Below the pieces are notes generated by a model, which was not told the DNA's origin, ran no database searches, and saw only the letters and a program-made list of their open reading frames with translations. This document shows positions 33,406 to 44,000 of a stretch of DNA of 44,000 nt, one piece after another. Position numbers and translations under genes: made by a program. The stretch lies in assembly GCA_030704615.1 (NCBI GenBank), contig JAKLZA010000247.1, positions 1 to 44,000 of the forward strand, in the 5' to 3' direction. Source of the stretch: Takakia lepidozioides. Taxonomy: Eukaryota > Streptophyta > Takakiopsida > Takakiales > Takakiaceae. Position 1 is the stretch's first letter; each line of letters begins with the position of its first letter.

Positions 33406-34647
33406 AAACACCCAAGCAAATGAATGGACGAGTGCCAGTGTCGTAATCACCTTCTTCCCTTCCGACCGAAGGCCCAGTGTGTTGATGCACGTCCACTTCT
33501 TTTTCAGAATCGGGACGGCGCTCTTGCGGGTCCACTTCGCAATTCCTGTCTGAGTGTTTTTTCCTCTGCTCGCCAGGACAACCACACAGCCTCTGTCGTC
33601 CAACACCATGCGGGCAAGCCCGAATCCTTTCTTCCAAAAGTCCTCCGAGTACCTGTTCCAAGATGGCAAAGCTTGCAGTCCTTCCACAGGCTCTCCGTCC
33701 GGAATATCCAAGATGATCATATCGCAAGACCACTCGGTGGCATTTCCGCCCCTCCTACAATCCTTGTCTGCACACACCCTCTCAAAGAACGAGACCATAT
33801 TCTGAAATCCTGGGGTGTCGGAAGGCTCTTCGGCAGTCGCCTTCTTCAGTGCTCTGCCCTTCAGACCCTCCATGGTCTTCAGGTATGCCAACTTGGCTGC
33901 CCGTCCATCCAAAGCCGCCAAGAAACTCTCATTTACACACTGGACTACAGTTTCGGGAGCCACTTTCGGCCTCTTCATTTCCACCGGCTCGAAAGGGTGC
34001 CCCCCTGGGGGGTTGAAGAGTGCCTTCTTTGCCGAGCCAGTTCTCGTGCCTCTCGTGACAACGGTGGGCACAGGGGAGGCAGCCTGCGTTTGGGGGGGTG
34101 GGCTGGTTGCAAAGTCTCCATCGGAGTCCTCTTCCTCACCCTCTTCCTGAACAGGCTGTTTCTGCTTCTTCGTTTTGGCGGGTGTCACAACAGCTGCTCC
34201 TTGCTGGCGAGTCCTCTTCTTCGACCCCTTCTGTTGGGCCTGCACAGCTGCATCCACCGTCTTTTGTGCCATCTCAGCTGCCTTTCTGGATTCTTCCAGA
34301 GCAGCAGATTCCTTTGCCGACTTTGGCCCAGCAGGGACACGTCTTTCCTTTCTCTTCTCTTCTGCCAAGGCGTGCAGATCTTTCTCAGACTCGTCAACAA
34401 TACCGCCAGACATGTCCAGGTACCACGGGCATCCAACGAGATGCGCGGGATGCCATTGTTTCTGCATCTCGGGTGTGTAGACACAGCTTGGGCCCGCCAC
34501 GGTCCAAGCCATGAAGAACGGGGGCTCTTGAGCCAGGGCCCCTGTCTGAAGGAGCACGTATTTCATATACCTGCAAGGCAGTCAGCATGCGTGAGCAAAA
34601 CTTGAGACCAACCTACTGGCAGAGTGCCACCGAAAACATAAAATGCG

Positions 34648-34668
34648 AATGCGGTGCCGCATTTCCGA
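34648..34668. repeat. Single family-2 palindrome in a methyltransferase-like gene intron
   Basis: GAATGCGGTGCCGCATTTC lies inside the intron 34571-34716. Confidence 0.8.
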
Positions 34669-35852
34669 GACAAACCTCGTAACCAGGCTTCGCATACAAG
34701 GGCAGCTGTGCTTCACCTGTAAACAATTCGCATTGCAGCTTTCCCCGCTCCCTCCTGATGTGTAAACTCCACGCTCCTTCTTGCTGTCTGTAGCTCTCTG
34801 GCGAAAAGGTTGTCCTTGTACGCACATCTGAAACGTGTCACGTAGTCTTCCAATGTCTGTGTTCCATCCCATTTGACGTACAAGCCGAACGAATTTGTGT
34901 GCATTACGACTTGCTCCTTTGCATTCGACATTACCTGCCATTCCCAAATGCATTGTCACGTAGCAGTTCAGGGAATTCATGTCAGAAAAGCAAATCTGGG
35001 GAAGTACCTTGAATTACCTGGAACCACCAAGTCATGCGGTTGAGCCACACATCCACTGCAGGGTCGGAAACTTCCAGTGGAAAAGACCACATTGTCCTTA
35101 TGCTCTCGGATGCATTCCAGATCGACAGCCACCGTGTCTGCCATTTCCGATCCAATGTCAGTGGCTGGAAGAGAGTGGCTATTGCTAGGAAGGAAATTCA
35201 GTGCATTGAAACCTCACCTTCTCTTTCGCCTCCACACATGCCGTTGAGAGGTGATGCAGTTTCTCCAATTGCATGGTCGGCTGCATGGCCCGAGAATAGT
35301 GTTTTGCAATCTCGGGGATGAAGTCCTTTCCAAGTGCCGGATCTGCAATTGCCACCAGCTTCACAAGCTTTGACTTGTATTTGGTTCTGGACTTGACACC
35401 GGCTTCCTTCAAGTGCTCAGTCAATGACTGCAACGTTTTGACCTGCCCCTCACTTTCCATGAAGAAGCGTTTGGCATGGGCCAAATCCAGCTTGATGTTT
35501 GACTGCCAACAAAAACATGCAGAAGCGTTACATTCGATTCATGTGGAAACATTACTGGAAATTGGGGAAGGATGAGCAGAGGGAAATTGGAGCACGACTT
35601 ACTTCGTATATCACCTCCACCATTCCATCCATAGTGAGACGATACCATGTCCGGTCTGTTTTTGCAACGGCTTTCTGAATGAGCTCCGGCTCCAGCATTT
35701 CCGCAAACATCTGCGGATCAGTAAGACCAGTTTTCCTCACCCTGTACAGCATATGTGCCATGTGGGTATGCACGTACGCATTCTCAGTGACCCTGCAAGG
35801 CACACTCTCCAGTTCAGTACACGGAAGCACGGAATCAAACCAGAATGGAAAC

Positions 35853-35874
35853 CGAAATGCGGCACCGCATTTCG
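35853..35874. repeat. Single family-2 palindrome in a methyltransferase-like gene intron
   Basis: GAAATGCGGCACCGCATTTC lies inside the intron 35793-35904. The other, mostly shorter, introns of this gene have none. Confidence 0.8.
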
Positions 35875-37338
35875 AACGTGCTAGGGAGGGTATGAGTATC
35901 TTACGAGTTGAGGTCCGCCATGGCATTCTTGAGAGGGAGGAGTCTGCCGCCTTCACCTTGAGGATGACACACTCCACCATGTAATGCCAGCCAATGTGCT
36001 TGGCATGGTTCTGCTTGATGTACTCCCACCAGGCGAGAAGTCGGTGATTCCCGTCCCACACAAAGAACATTTTCCCGACATATGGCCGAAGTCGGGATCA
36101 CCCTTCAGCGTCGCCTCGAATTCGTGGTTGCGAGTGTGCCAGTGGGTATCCCACGTTGACAATTCATCGGCAGTGGGTCCACGGTTTCGCCGTCCTCATT
36201 CTCTATGGAAACGTAAAACGCTGCCGATCCCAGACGGTACCCTTCTCGAAATGCGAACTTGAGCTTATCCACATCTCCGGGAAGGGCCTGCCTGACGATG
36301 GGAAGGGAGACCATGCGACAGAGTGGGATTCGAAGAGTCCGCTGGAATACCCTGCTGCCCAGAACTCTGCCAATGCTACTGTGTGTCTCCTCCAACATTT
36401 TATCCGCTGCACTTTTGAAATCCTCCGGAGACATGTCTGTAGGTGCCGGTAGTGGCTGAGCAGCTGGAGCATCCTCAACTGGAGCTGCACTCTGGGGCCT
36501 GTGTGCGGGCAATTCTGCCATTGCAGAGGCCTCCTCCGGGCCTGCTAGCTCATCGGTGGTGAGGTCTGCCTGCGAACGTTCAGCGGCAGCACCCTCCTCC
36601 GGTACCAAATCGAGATCAACGGTCGATCCCATTGCCTTCGCTGCAGCAGAGTCGGCCCCAACATCTGCAGGCGGGAAATCCTCCAGGAACTGAGCTTCAG
36701 CTCGTGGAAGCGGTTTTGCGGGAGATTGTTCGCCCGTCGCCCTGATTGCCTTCTGCTTCCTCATCCTTGCAGGTGAAGGTGTCTGCTGCAATTGAATCTG
36801 TCTTCTACCCTGCTGCTTCATTCGCGTTGGGGGGGGTGAATCGGCCTGAGCCGGTTCAGAAGCCAGTAGAGGGACGGGCTGCTTCTTCTTCGACTTTGCT
36901 GGAGAAGGGCCCGACCCCTGCTGGCGATTCTCCATGATCGAAGAACGCGAGTCGATCTCTGAGACTTTGAACTTGCCCTTCGAAGACGCGTCTTTGAATC
37001 GCAGAGGGCTAGGCCCGGCAGGAATACCCGCGCTCGGGGATCGGGTGGGTGTACGTGCTGCAGCTAGCTCCTCGGACTCTTCCTGCGGCTCTTCGGATTC
37101 CTGCGATCCCTCCAGCACGTCCACCTTTCCTGTTAGGCATGCAAACATGTTCTGCATTCAAGTCTCCTAGCATTCAGTCTAAGAATTACAGAAGCAAAAT
37201 GGGGGGTTCGGTGCTCGATCAGCTGCGCGCAGCCCGATCGCATGGAGCTCTCACTGGTGGCTGGGTTGCCTGAGTGGCCTGCTGCTCGGAGATGGCAATC
37301 TCCTCCTGTAGACGCATCTGCTTCCTCCCCTTCGGCAT

Positions 37339-37774
37339 TGGCCTACGTCCGAAGTATAATTTCCGGAGCTTGCGACGAGGTCTCCTGTCTGGTGCACGAA
37401 CTCCCCCCTCTCAGGTTCGAGCATAAGAAGAACAGAGAGAGGGAAAAGGGGCAAAGAGTGCAGATGGAAAGGGCGCGAGAGGGGTGACTGAGGAGACACG
37501 ACAAAAGTAGATGAAACGGCGGTGATGCACCACTTGGGTTCGAAAGGTTGGACGAAAGTGTCTCCTCGTGGAGTTTGCGTCATTACGAAATTCGAATCGT
37601 TGAGGGTACGCCTGCCGTCCGAAAATCAAACATCATTATCCAACGGTCAGGCCGCGCCGCCTCATGCCCCTTCAGTCAGATAGAGTGCCGACATGTGCAG
37701 CAATTCCGTTGCTCCACGTGTTCACATTTCAAGGCATTTCCGTCCCAGCGTCTGATGAGTTGGAGCGAGAATGC
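37339..37774. promoter_or_regulatory. 5' leader and probable promoter of the element-C methyltransferase-like gene
   Basis: Non-coding stretch between the start codon at 37338 and the palindrome array. On the - strand its proximal part is CT-rich, like the leader in A and B. No clear TATA box. Inferred from position. Confidence 0.4.
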
Positions 37775-39475
37775 GAATGCGGCGCCGCATTTCCGTTAAG
37801 TACCATCACGAAGCTACACATCCGTACTTGTTGGAAGAAAATGCGGCACCGCATTTCCGTTCCACCTTCACATACCTTAGTTGTTGAACGGAAATACGGT
37901 GCCGCATTTCCGTCCCACAGCTCCATGTATGAGATTCAGAAGGGAAATGCGGCGCCGCATTTCCGTTCCCACTTCACATACGTTAGTTGATGAATGGAAA
38001 TGCCGTGCCACATTTCCGTTCGGGAAAGTATAGAGGTCTCACCTGGACAGAAATGCGGTGTCGCATTTCCGGTCTGGAAAGGTTGAAGGTCTCACATGGA
38101 TGGAAATGCGGCAACACATTTCCGTAGCACAGCTCCAGGCCGAATATACAAAACGGAAATGCGGCGCCGCATTTCCGTTCGAGAATGTCGGAAGGTGCGA
38201 CTCGAACGGAAATGCGGTGCCGCATTTCTGTACCCGTTGCGCACGATTTTCAGTCAGAATGGAAATGCGGTACCGCATTTCCGTTCTGTAGAGTATTAAC
38301 GTCTGACGCTGGCGGAAATGCCTTCCCGCATTTTCGTTCCACAGCTCCATGCCTCACATACAAAACGGAAATGCGGTGCCGCATTTCCGTTTTGGAATGT
38401 CGGATGGTGGGACTCCGACGGAAATGCGGTACCGCATTTCAATTCCGATGTTTCAGGATATTTCATCAGAACGGAAATGCGGTGCCGCATTTCCCTTTTA
38501 AATCTAATACATTCCGTTCTGGAATGTTGGGAGGTGCGACTCGGATGGAAATGCGCTGCCGCATTTCAGTTCCGATGGTTCACGATTTTCAGTCAGAACG
38601 GAAATGCGGTGCCGCATTTCCGTTCTGGAATGATGGTAGGTGCGACTCGGATGGAAATACGTTGCCGCATTTCAGTTCCGATGGTTCACGATTTTCAGTC
38701 AGAACGGAAATGCGGTGCCGCATTTCCGTTCTGGAATGATGGTAGGTGCGACTCGGATGGAAATACGGTGCCGCATTTCAGTTCAGATAGTTCACGATTT
38801 TCAGTCAGAACGGAAATGCGGTGCCGCATTTCCGTTCTGGATAGTGTGAATGTCTCAACCGGTCGGAATTGCGCTGTATGAAGCTGTCGGAATCTTACTC
38901 GGCTCCAGGCATCAGATACAAAATGGAAATGCGGCGCCGCATTTCCTTTCTGGAATGTCGAAAAGTGCGACTCGGACGGAAATGCGGTGCCGCATTTCTG
39001 TTCCCGTTGTTCATAATTCTCAATCAGAACGGAAATGCGGTACCGCATTTCCGTTCCACCTTCACATACCGTGCTTGTTGAATGAAAATGCGGTACCGCA
39101 TTTCCGTTCTCGAGAGTATGAATGTCTTTTAAGGACGGAAATGTGCTGCAGCATTTCTATCCCTCAGCTCCATGCATCAGATACAAAATGGAAATGCGGC
39201 GCCGCATTTCCGTTCTGGAATGTCGAAAAGTGCGACTCGGACGGAAATGCGGTGCCGCATTTCTGTTCCCGTTGTTCATAAATCTCAATCAGAACGGAAA
39301 TGCGGTACCGCATTTCCGTTCCACCTTCACATACCGTGCTTGCTGGATGGAAATGCGTTACCGCATTTCCGTTCTGGAGAGTATAAAGGTTTCCCCCGGA
39401 CGGAAACTCGGTGCCGCATTTCCGTCGCTCTGTGCATGACCAAGATGCAATACGGAAATGCGGCGCCGTATTTCC
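37775..39475. repeat. Phased palindrome array: about 32 family-2 palindromes at 53-bp pitch
   Basis: Palindromes of consensus GAAATGCGGCGCCGCATTTC have centres at 37783.5, 37847.5, 37900.5, 37953.5 and so on to 39464.5. Of 31 steps, 27 are exactly 53 bp; the exceptions are 64, 74, 60 and 52. The spacers of about 31 bp fall into five types (for example TGGAATGTCGGAAGGTGCGA, CGATTTTCAGTCAGAA, CCTTCACATACCGTGCTTG, GAGAGTATGAATGTCT, CAGCTCCATGC) that recur in order. They form a higher-order repeat of five monomers (265 bp, 38935.5 to 39200.5) or four (212 bp, 38165.5 to 38377.5). 53 bp is close to five turns of B-DNA, so sites face the same side. The array lies between the divergent genes, where an operator, silencer-escape element or partition-like site would sit. 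Confidence 0.95.
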
Positions 39476-39904
39476 GTCCACCAGCAATCGAAAGAATCAC
39501 TCGTGACGGGAAATCTGGAACCTCAATGGGTTGCATTGTTCCGAAACAACACAATTGCGGCCAGTCTTGATGAGCACAACTTGGTTGTCTGACCGTTTTA
39601 ACCAGCAGTCCTGGCACTTGTCAGTGCGAACGTTCCTGTCTGCACCGAGAATACTGCTGGATCCACCCTCAGGAGAAACTGTCAGGAGATGTTATTTCGT
39701 CGCCGAATCGGCCATCATTGTCCTACTCACTGGCTATGGAATCAAACCTCCCACCTTCATGCATGTAGCTTGAAACAATACTTTCCACTTCAATGTGCGA
39801 CTTCCAATCGTCGATGGACTCCGCAGATCCACTTAGATGGTGCCTGTGAGCCTTGGTCTGTCGCTATACTGAACCTCGCACTTGCCAACTCCGTGCGGTG
39901 TTCG
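39476..39904 (+). promoter_or_regulatory. Probable promoter and leader of the element-C transposase
   Basis: Non-coding region between the array and the chosen ATG at 39905. The transposase frame is open upstream to 39689, but that extension has no similarity to copies A and B. No definite TATA box. Confidence 0.35.
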
Positions 39905-42900
39905 ATGGCTCCGAATTCCTACGCTATAGTTTGCTGTCCTCCGCAACTTGGGAGAGCCTGGATCCCAAACGAGGGAGGACTTTGCAGAGTGACTGAAACT
40001 TACCTTTGTTCCAAATTCAAGCTCAAACCGGGCACAGTTTATTTGGAAGAAGAAAGGAAGGATGTTCCTGGACAGGTTGACGAGACCATTGTCGTGCTAG
40101 GTAACGACGGAGGTTGCGGAATCGAATGGCACGTTCCCCCGTCAGACACCATCCTGTACCGAGCTGTGGGAATGCCCATTCCCTTTCCGAATCAGTCGCT
40201 GCCCACACCATCCACAAAGGAGTCCGGAAACCGAGAGGCGGCCACTGCCAACAGAGAGGTATGCAACGATAATCATTCCCGACCTGGACCGTCAAGACCC
40301 TCCATAGCTTCTCGTGTGGACGTATTCGACATTTCCGACGAGGAAGATGATTGCATTGAGGTACCCATGTCCTCCACACGGTCGTTCAAATCCGGCATGG
40401 ACGTCTCTGTAGGTGCTACGCATGTGCCCTCGAGCATAACTCCAACCCGGTCCATTGTGCAGCTCCTACGACAACATCACCTCGATGGTTCTCGCTCCGA
40501 GCTGGCTGCTCTCGACTATGCCAAATTCCCAGTCAGAAAGGTAACTTTTCTGCCTCCCGAAGTCGATGGCAATGTCATCTTCGAGTTTCCACCTGTTTCT
40601 TCGTCAAAGAAAGCCTCCGGGATGTTAACAGACATGGATCGAAAGCATGACGGACACCCCTGGTGTGTGACGAAGACCAGTAGCACGAAAATTGCTGATG
40701 GTGTTCGTGTACGATATGTCCTCTGTGCGGGGAAGCTGAGGTGCCTCAATCCCACCTGCTTCCACTTTCTCTCCAAAGGAGGGCGGAGAAACGAGACGGA
40801 TTGGACTGGCACAACGCATCATCCATTCATTGTCTCCAGCCAAGCTCCTGCGGGTTCTTTCAAGTGTGCACATTGCAAAGAACCACCGACGTGCATGTCC
40901 ATGTGCAGAGCCAAGCAATATTACGTAATCCATTTGCTCCCGGACTTGACTAGAGCTTGCATACACGTTGGGGTCCACTGCCACCCCTTGGCGAGAGGCA
41001 ACATGCGTGAGGCTGTGCAGGAAGCACACGACATCATAAAAGAGGAGGTGAAATTGAGCCCCGGAGCCAGACCAAAGCAGATTCAGCTGAAGGCAGCCCA
41101 CAAGATTGCTCTTGGCAAAATCATGTCTGAAGATGGTTCCGACCGAGAGCCCTTGACCGAAGACGAGATGCGTGACCTCTTGGAGTCCGTCTCGCACGTT
41201 TGTAGTCCGAATGTGCGGAATCACATCGTATCTTGCAAGCAGGAGTTCGGCAGGGGGTCGGACATGTACTCAATCCTGGAGGTGAAACGAATGACTGGAT
41301 ATGACTACATCCAAGGTAGCAGGTTTCCAGGGCAAGGCAGCGAATCCGATCGTTGTTACATTTTCAAAATGTCGACGTGTGGGCCTGGGAGTGGAGTCGA
41401 CTTGGTCACTCGCATGACAACTGGAAACTTGTCGAATGCTTGGGTGATGTTTGATCACATCAAGCGAATTACAAACCATCAGTGGGTGACTATGGGTGCG
41501 CATGTTTATGACTATCACTCCAAGAGGCTCATGACGATTGCAATCTGCGAGATGAAAGGGGAGGACACACAGTCCGAGATGCATCTGTGGGAGGGCATAA
41601 ACCAGCAGATGGCAAGGGCGGGATTGCCAGAGCCCAATTTCAGGGGATTCATGGCAGACAACGCTCAGGCCAACTGGGCAGCGGTGCGGCGTGTGTACGG
41701 TGAGGACCCCAATGTTCCAATGGAGGGGAAAGAGAGATCCTGTGGATTCCATTGGATGCAGAGTCTATCCCACTACACTACCAAATTTGTTGCTAGCTCA
41801 TTCCAGGCTGAACACCGTGTCCTTTGTACGGCGTGGAAGGATGCACCCACATTTGATGACGCGGAGGTTAAGTTTGCTATCATCGAGGCTTGGTGGAACA
41901 CGTCAGGTGCAGTGGAGACAACCAATCTGGGAGCATTGCACAGCTGGTTGGGGTGGTGGCATTTTCGGTATCGACAGTTCGGACAGTACATGCGGGAGGT
42001 AGGCTGCTGTCATTTTCGTTCATTTGTCTTTCTGTTACGGACATTTCGATTGGTCCCTCACCGTTGTTTGTGTCCTTCTAGGAGCGGTGCTTGGATTCCG
42101 ACACGGACATGCCGAACACGAATATGGCAGAATCGGTCCACTCCTCCTGGCGAGCGTCTTCTGCCGCACATCTGGTGGACGTAGTGACGGCCACAACGGA
42201 GGACATCGACAGAGCAATCATGCAGCAAGCCACGTACTACAAGTTCCTGAGCGGCAAACAATGGGGCTTTGGGCCGGACAGGGAGGAATTGTTGGTACGA
42301 ACAGCTTCGAGGTCCAAGAATCCAGTGAAATGGGCGACAGCATTGCGAGAGAAGATCAAAGGGACGCCTCTGCACCGCAGAGGTGAACACCTAGAGGGGG
42401 ACGTCCGGACTCGCCCTGTCAGGCGGAGGATTGAAGAGGAACCCGGGTGCGAAGAGGATTCCTGGAGATCCGACAGGAACATTCGGACAGCACCTCGAGG
42501 TCCCGTCATGTTGCCGCACAATGTGTCTTCCAGCAGTGGAAGCCCAAGAAATTCCAGATCGCCGTCGCCTTCAACCGGGGATTTCGTGCAACAAATTCCC
42601 ACCGCTCCCTTGCCCCACATTCCGCCCGCTGTTATGCAGTATGGCCAAGCCATTGTGGAGACGACTGTGTCTGCCTCACAGTGGAGAATTGCTCGCACAA
42701 AGCCGTCGTTTCGAGGAAGGTGTTCCGCAATTCGTGTGGATACACGGCAACGTTGTTTAGAGATGATAAGGAGGAATCCAGATGGGGCTGTCCCTGCTCC
42801 TACTTTTACAGGAAGATTTGTCCATGCAAAGTTTGCGGAGGCGACAACCACCCAGTTCTGGTTCTGCAGGCACGACATTATGACTTGCGTGTATGGAAAG

Positions 42901-43512
42901 CCCAAGTACGGCATACAGACAATGCCAGAGGCTCCCCCGGTGTGGCCGGTGGAACCAGGCTGCGATCTGAGTCAGGTTGAGGCCGACGCCCTTACCGCCG
43001 CAGGATTTCGGATGGTGCAGCGCACTGACGTGCCCAGACAACCATTTCCGCTTCCACAGCCTCCACCACCGACCCCTGTGAGAGCAAGAACAATGGGACA
43101 CGACAGCTCTAAGCATCCTACACACCGTTGGGGGAAACCGAAGAGGCGGCGACCTCCCTCAAAAGTGAACGAGACAAGGATGGGGAATGCACTTCGGATG
43201 AACTGTACAATCCAGAGCTCGACAGAAGTGCCCCCACCAGGATTCGGGCGTGTGTATCAGATGGCCACGGCGGGCTCAGCTGTTCGCAATGAGGTGTACA
43301 CCATCACCATTTCAGAATTACCCACCTGCAATTGCACCGACTTCCAGATCATGGCGAACAAGGGGGCATCATACTGCCCTTGCAAGCATTTGTACTACGT
43401 GTACCTAAAGAGACTCCGTTGTAATTCCACAACTCATCACTTCATACATGCACCAGGGTTGAGCCCCCAGGAGGTTCACACTCTTCTGAATATGGATCCA
43501 GGGGACCAGTGA
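39905..43512 (+). CDS. MULE-type DDE transposase with SWIM zinc finger, element C (intact)
   Basis: Two exons, 39905-41998 and 42082-43512, with intron 41999-42081 (GT...CTTCTAG, phase 0), giving about 1,174 residues with no stop or frameshift. ATG 39905 (MAPNSYAIVCC) is chosen because the distance to the first conserved block (TVYLEEE) matches copies A and B; the frame is open upstream to 39689. Domains: acidic variable N-terminus to about 200; Cys/His region about 270-440 (CAGKLRCLNPTCFHF, then CAHCKEPPTC, then HVGVHCHPLARG), resembling the N-terminal zinc fold of MULE transposases; DDE core with Asp536 (AHVYD), Asp585 (GFMADNAQ), C613-x-x-H616 and Glu715 (NMAESVHSSW); a C-terminal block with CSAIR, APTFTG and FWFC (about 915-985); SWIM motif C1114-x-C1116...C1132-x-H1134. 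It would excise and reinsert the element. As the only intact transposase here, it could also mobilise deleted family-2 relatives. Confidence 0.85.
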
Positions 43513-44000
43513 GCTTGGCTTGCGGTCCACATACAATGGTACGCCCATCCTTTTCGGATAGTAGAACTGTACTGCTGCCAGTACCTCAGACTCTGGCCAC
43601 AAAAAGGTCCGACATATGTCTTGCCTACCAGTAACCTGTTTTGATCGAACTAAGATATTACTATATCGTTCACTTGTTTCCACGTGCATGTATTTTTGTA
43701 TGTTGGAGGGTTCATGTTTTTCTGCTTTCCGAAAACTTGCTCTCCTCATTCGACCTCCGACAAGGAAATGCGGCGCCGAATTTCCAAGTATCGTCGTAGG
43801 TACCCCCAGAGGCGGCCTTCGCCAACACCAAACCGCTCCGAAATTTCGCACGTGCGAACCCTAATGCGGCACCCTATTTCCCAGTTCAGTTGCAAACCTT
43901 TCCCGCCGAATACCCGAAGAAGACAGAATTGTGAAGTACTGCAGACTGTATTGGTGCAGACTCCATTGGTTCAATCGCGGCAAAAGGGTCAGCTTCATTC
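43513..44000. repeat. Right-end region of element C with two decayed palindromes
   Basis: Matches 17707-18190. The palindrome at 43765-43786 has one arm mutation (GCGCCGAATTTCC), and a second at about 43862-43881 is damaged (AATGCGGCACCCTATTTCC). The corresponding copies at 17975 and 18074 are better preserved. No gene. Confidence 0.75.

Larger units (their letters stand above)
32218..37338 (-). pseudogene. ParB-like/DNA-methyltransferase-like fusion gene of element C (about 1,390 residues, frameshifts in exon 2)
   Basis: Ten exons from GT-AG sites that keep phase: 37338-37255, 37151-35905, 35792-35603, 35502-35219, 35137-35018, 34934-34717, 34570-33451, 33353-33089, 32986-32791, 32677-32218. 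Start MPKGRKQMRLQEE; exon 2 has a long Pro/Ala/Ser-rich, basic linker, then LCRMVSLPIVR, EGYRLGSAAFYVS and FFVWDGNHRLLAWWEYI (ParB/sulfiredoxin-like). Exon 7 has a KKRTRQQ/KTKKQKQ nuclear-localisation-like region and MIILDIPDG (33694-33708, motif IV position). Exons 8-9 give TVLDLICGTG-ASMWAGRFSDRHLFAYEED (motif I, class-beta order). Exon 10 ends in an acidic tail. Three single-base shifts disrupt exon 2 (about 36170, 36068, 35945); every other exon is open. These may be sequencing errors or decay. Compared with A and B there is one extra intron (35138-35218). Confidence 0.7.
28982..44000. mobile_element. Family-2 MULE-type transposon, element C (right end outside window)
   Basis: The left end GGGGCTGCTATTTCATGAGC (28982-29001) has inverted matches at 14154-14173 and, diverged, at 18517-18536. 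Contents in order: cargo gene pair 29489-31162, palindrome cluster 31394-32080, methyltransferase-like gene 32218-37338 (-), palindrome array 37775-39475, transposase 39905-43512 (+), right-end sequence. The fragment at 17490-18536 indicates that about 350 bp remain beyond 44000, giving a total near 15.4 kb. It interrupts the transposase of copy B. Confidence 0.75.

Noticed and set aside
33424-34605. 393-codon + strand frame
   Set aside because: It is antisense to exon 7 of the methyltransferase-like gene, whose motifs are on the - strand. Its Leu/Ser/Cys-rich composition is typical of an antisense shadow.
32218-37338. Bacterial contamination (ParB plus methylase)
   Set aside because: The gene has GT-AG introns in preserved phase, sits in a plant-type repeat landscape and is divergent from a MULE transposase.
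37775-39475. CRISPR-like array of palindromic repeats and spacers
   Set aside because: Spacers are not unique but recur in five types, the repeats vary in their centre, there is no cas gene, and the context is a eukaryotic transposon.
37664-39570. Many overlapping reading frames of 60-190 codons on both strands
   Set aside because: They are translations of the palindromes (recurrent NAVPHFRS/KCGAAFPF words), caused by a 22-bp dyad without stops in several frames.

Overview
The window looks like transposon-dense nuclear DNA of a land plant or close streptophyte. The evidence is spliceosomal GT-AG introns, a plant-type DYW pentatricopeptide (PPR) relic ending in a DYW motif (to 15879), and a Ty3/gypsy LTR retrotransposon with the classic plant TGGTATCAGAGC primer-binding site (12902). 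I cannot name the species from sequence alone. I see no convincing intact host gene; almost everything is mobile DNA.

Main architecture: three copies of a large Mutator-like (MULE-type) DNA transposon carrying two divergent genes. On the + strand is a DDE transposase with a C-terminal SWIM zinc finger. On the - strand is a ten-or-so-exon gene for a protein with an N-terminal ParB/sulfiredoxin-like DGNHR domain and a C-terminal DNA-methyltransferase-like fold in class-beta order (motif IV before motif I). Copies A (1 to about 10605) and B (about 18741-28981) are nearly identical (family 1). Copy C (28982 to beyond 44000) is a diverged relative (family 2). By its terminal sequence and the abrupt break in B's transposase, C is inserted into B. 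C also carries a head-to-head pair of unknown paralogous genes (29489-31162).

Each family has its own short palindrome, largely confined to non-coding DNA of that element. Family 1 uses GAATGTCGTCAACGACATTC in two introns of the methyltransferase-like gene. Family 2 uses GAAATGCGGCGCCGCATTTC: about 32 copies at an almost invariant 53-bp pitch between its two divergent genes (37775-39475), more downstream of the methyltransferase-like gene, one in each of three introns, one on the symmetry axis of the cargo pair, and two near the right end. ParB proteins bind palindromes, and VANDAL MULEs of Arabidopsis encode an anti-silencing protein (VANC) that acts through element-specific motif clusters. 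The best hypothesis is therefore a self-recognition, anti-silencing or self-modification system built from a ParB-methyltransferase fusion and its own operator array.

Between A and B (10606-18740) lies a patchwork: gypsy pol fragments, a plus-strand LTR with primer-binding site and gag start, a gag-integrase chimera, a family-2-like transposon end inside a PPR pseudogene, a possible tRNA-derived SINE head, a third palindrome cluster (16663-16826), and a truncated family-2 right end carrying an in-frame SWIM domain fused to unrelated sequence.

Many reading frames are broken by single-base indels. A and B differ mostly by indels rather than substitutions, so part of the disruption may be sequencing error rather than decay.
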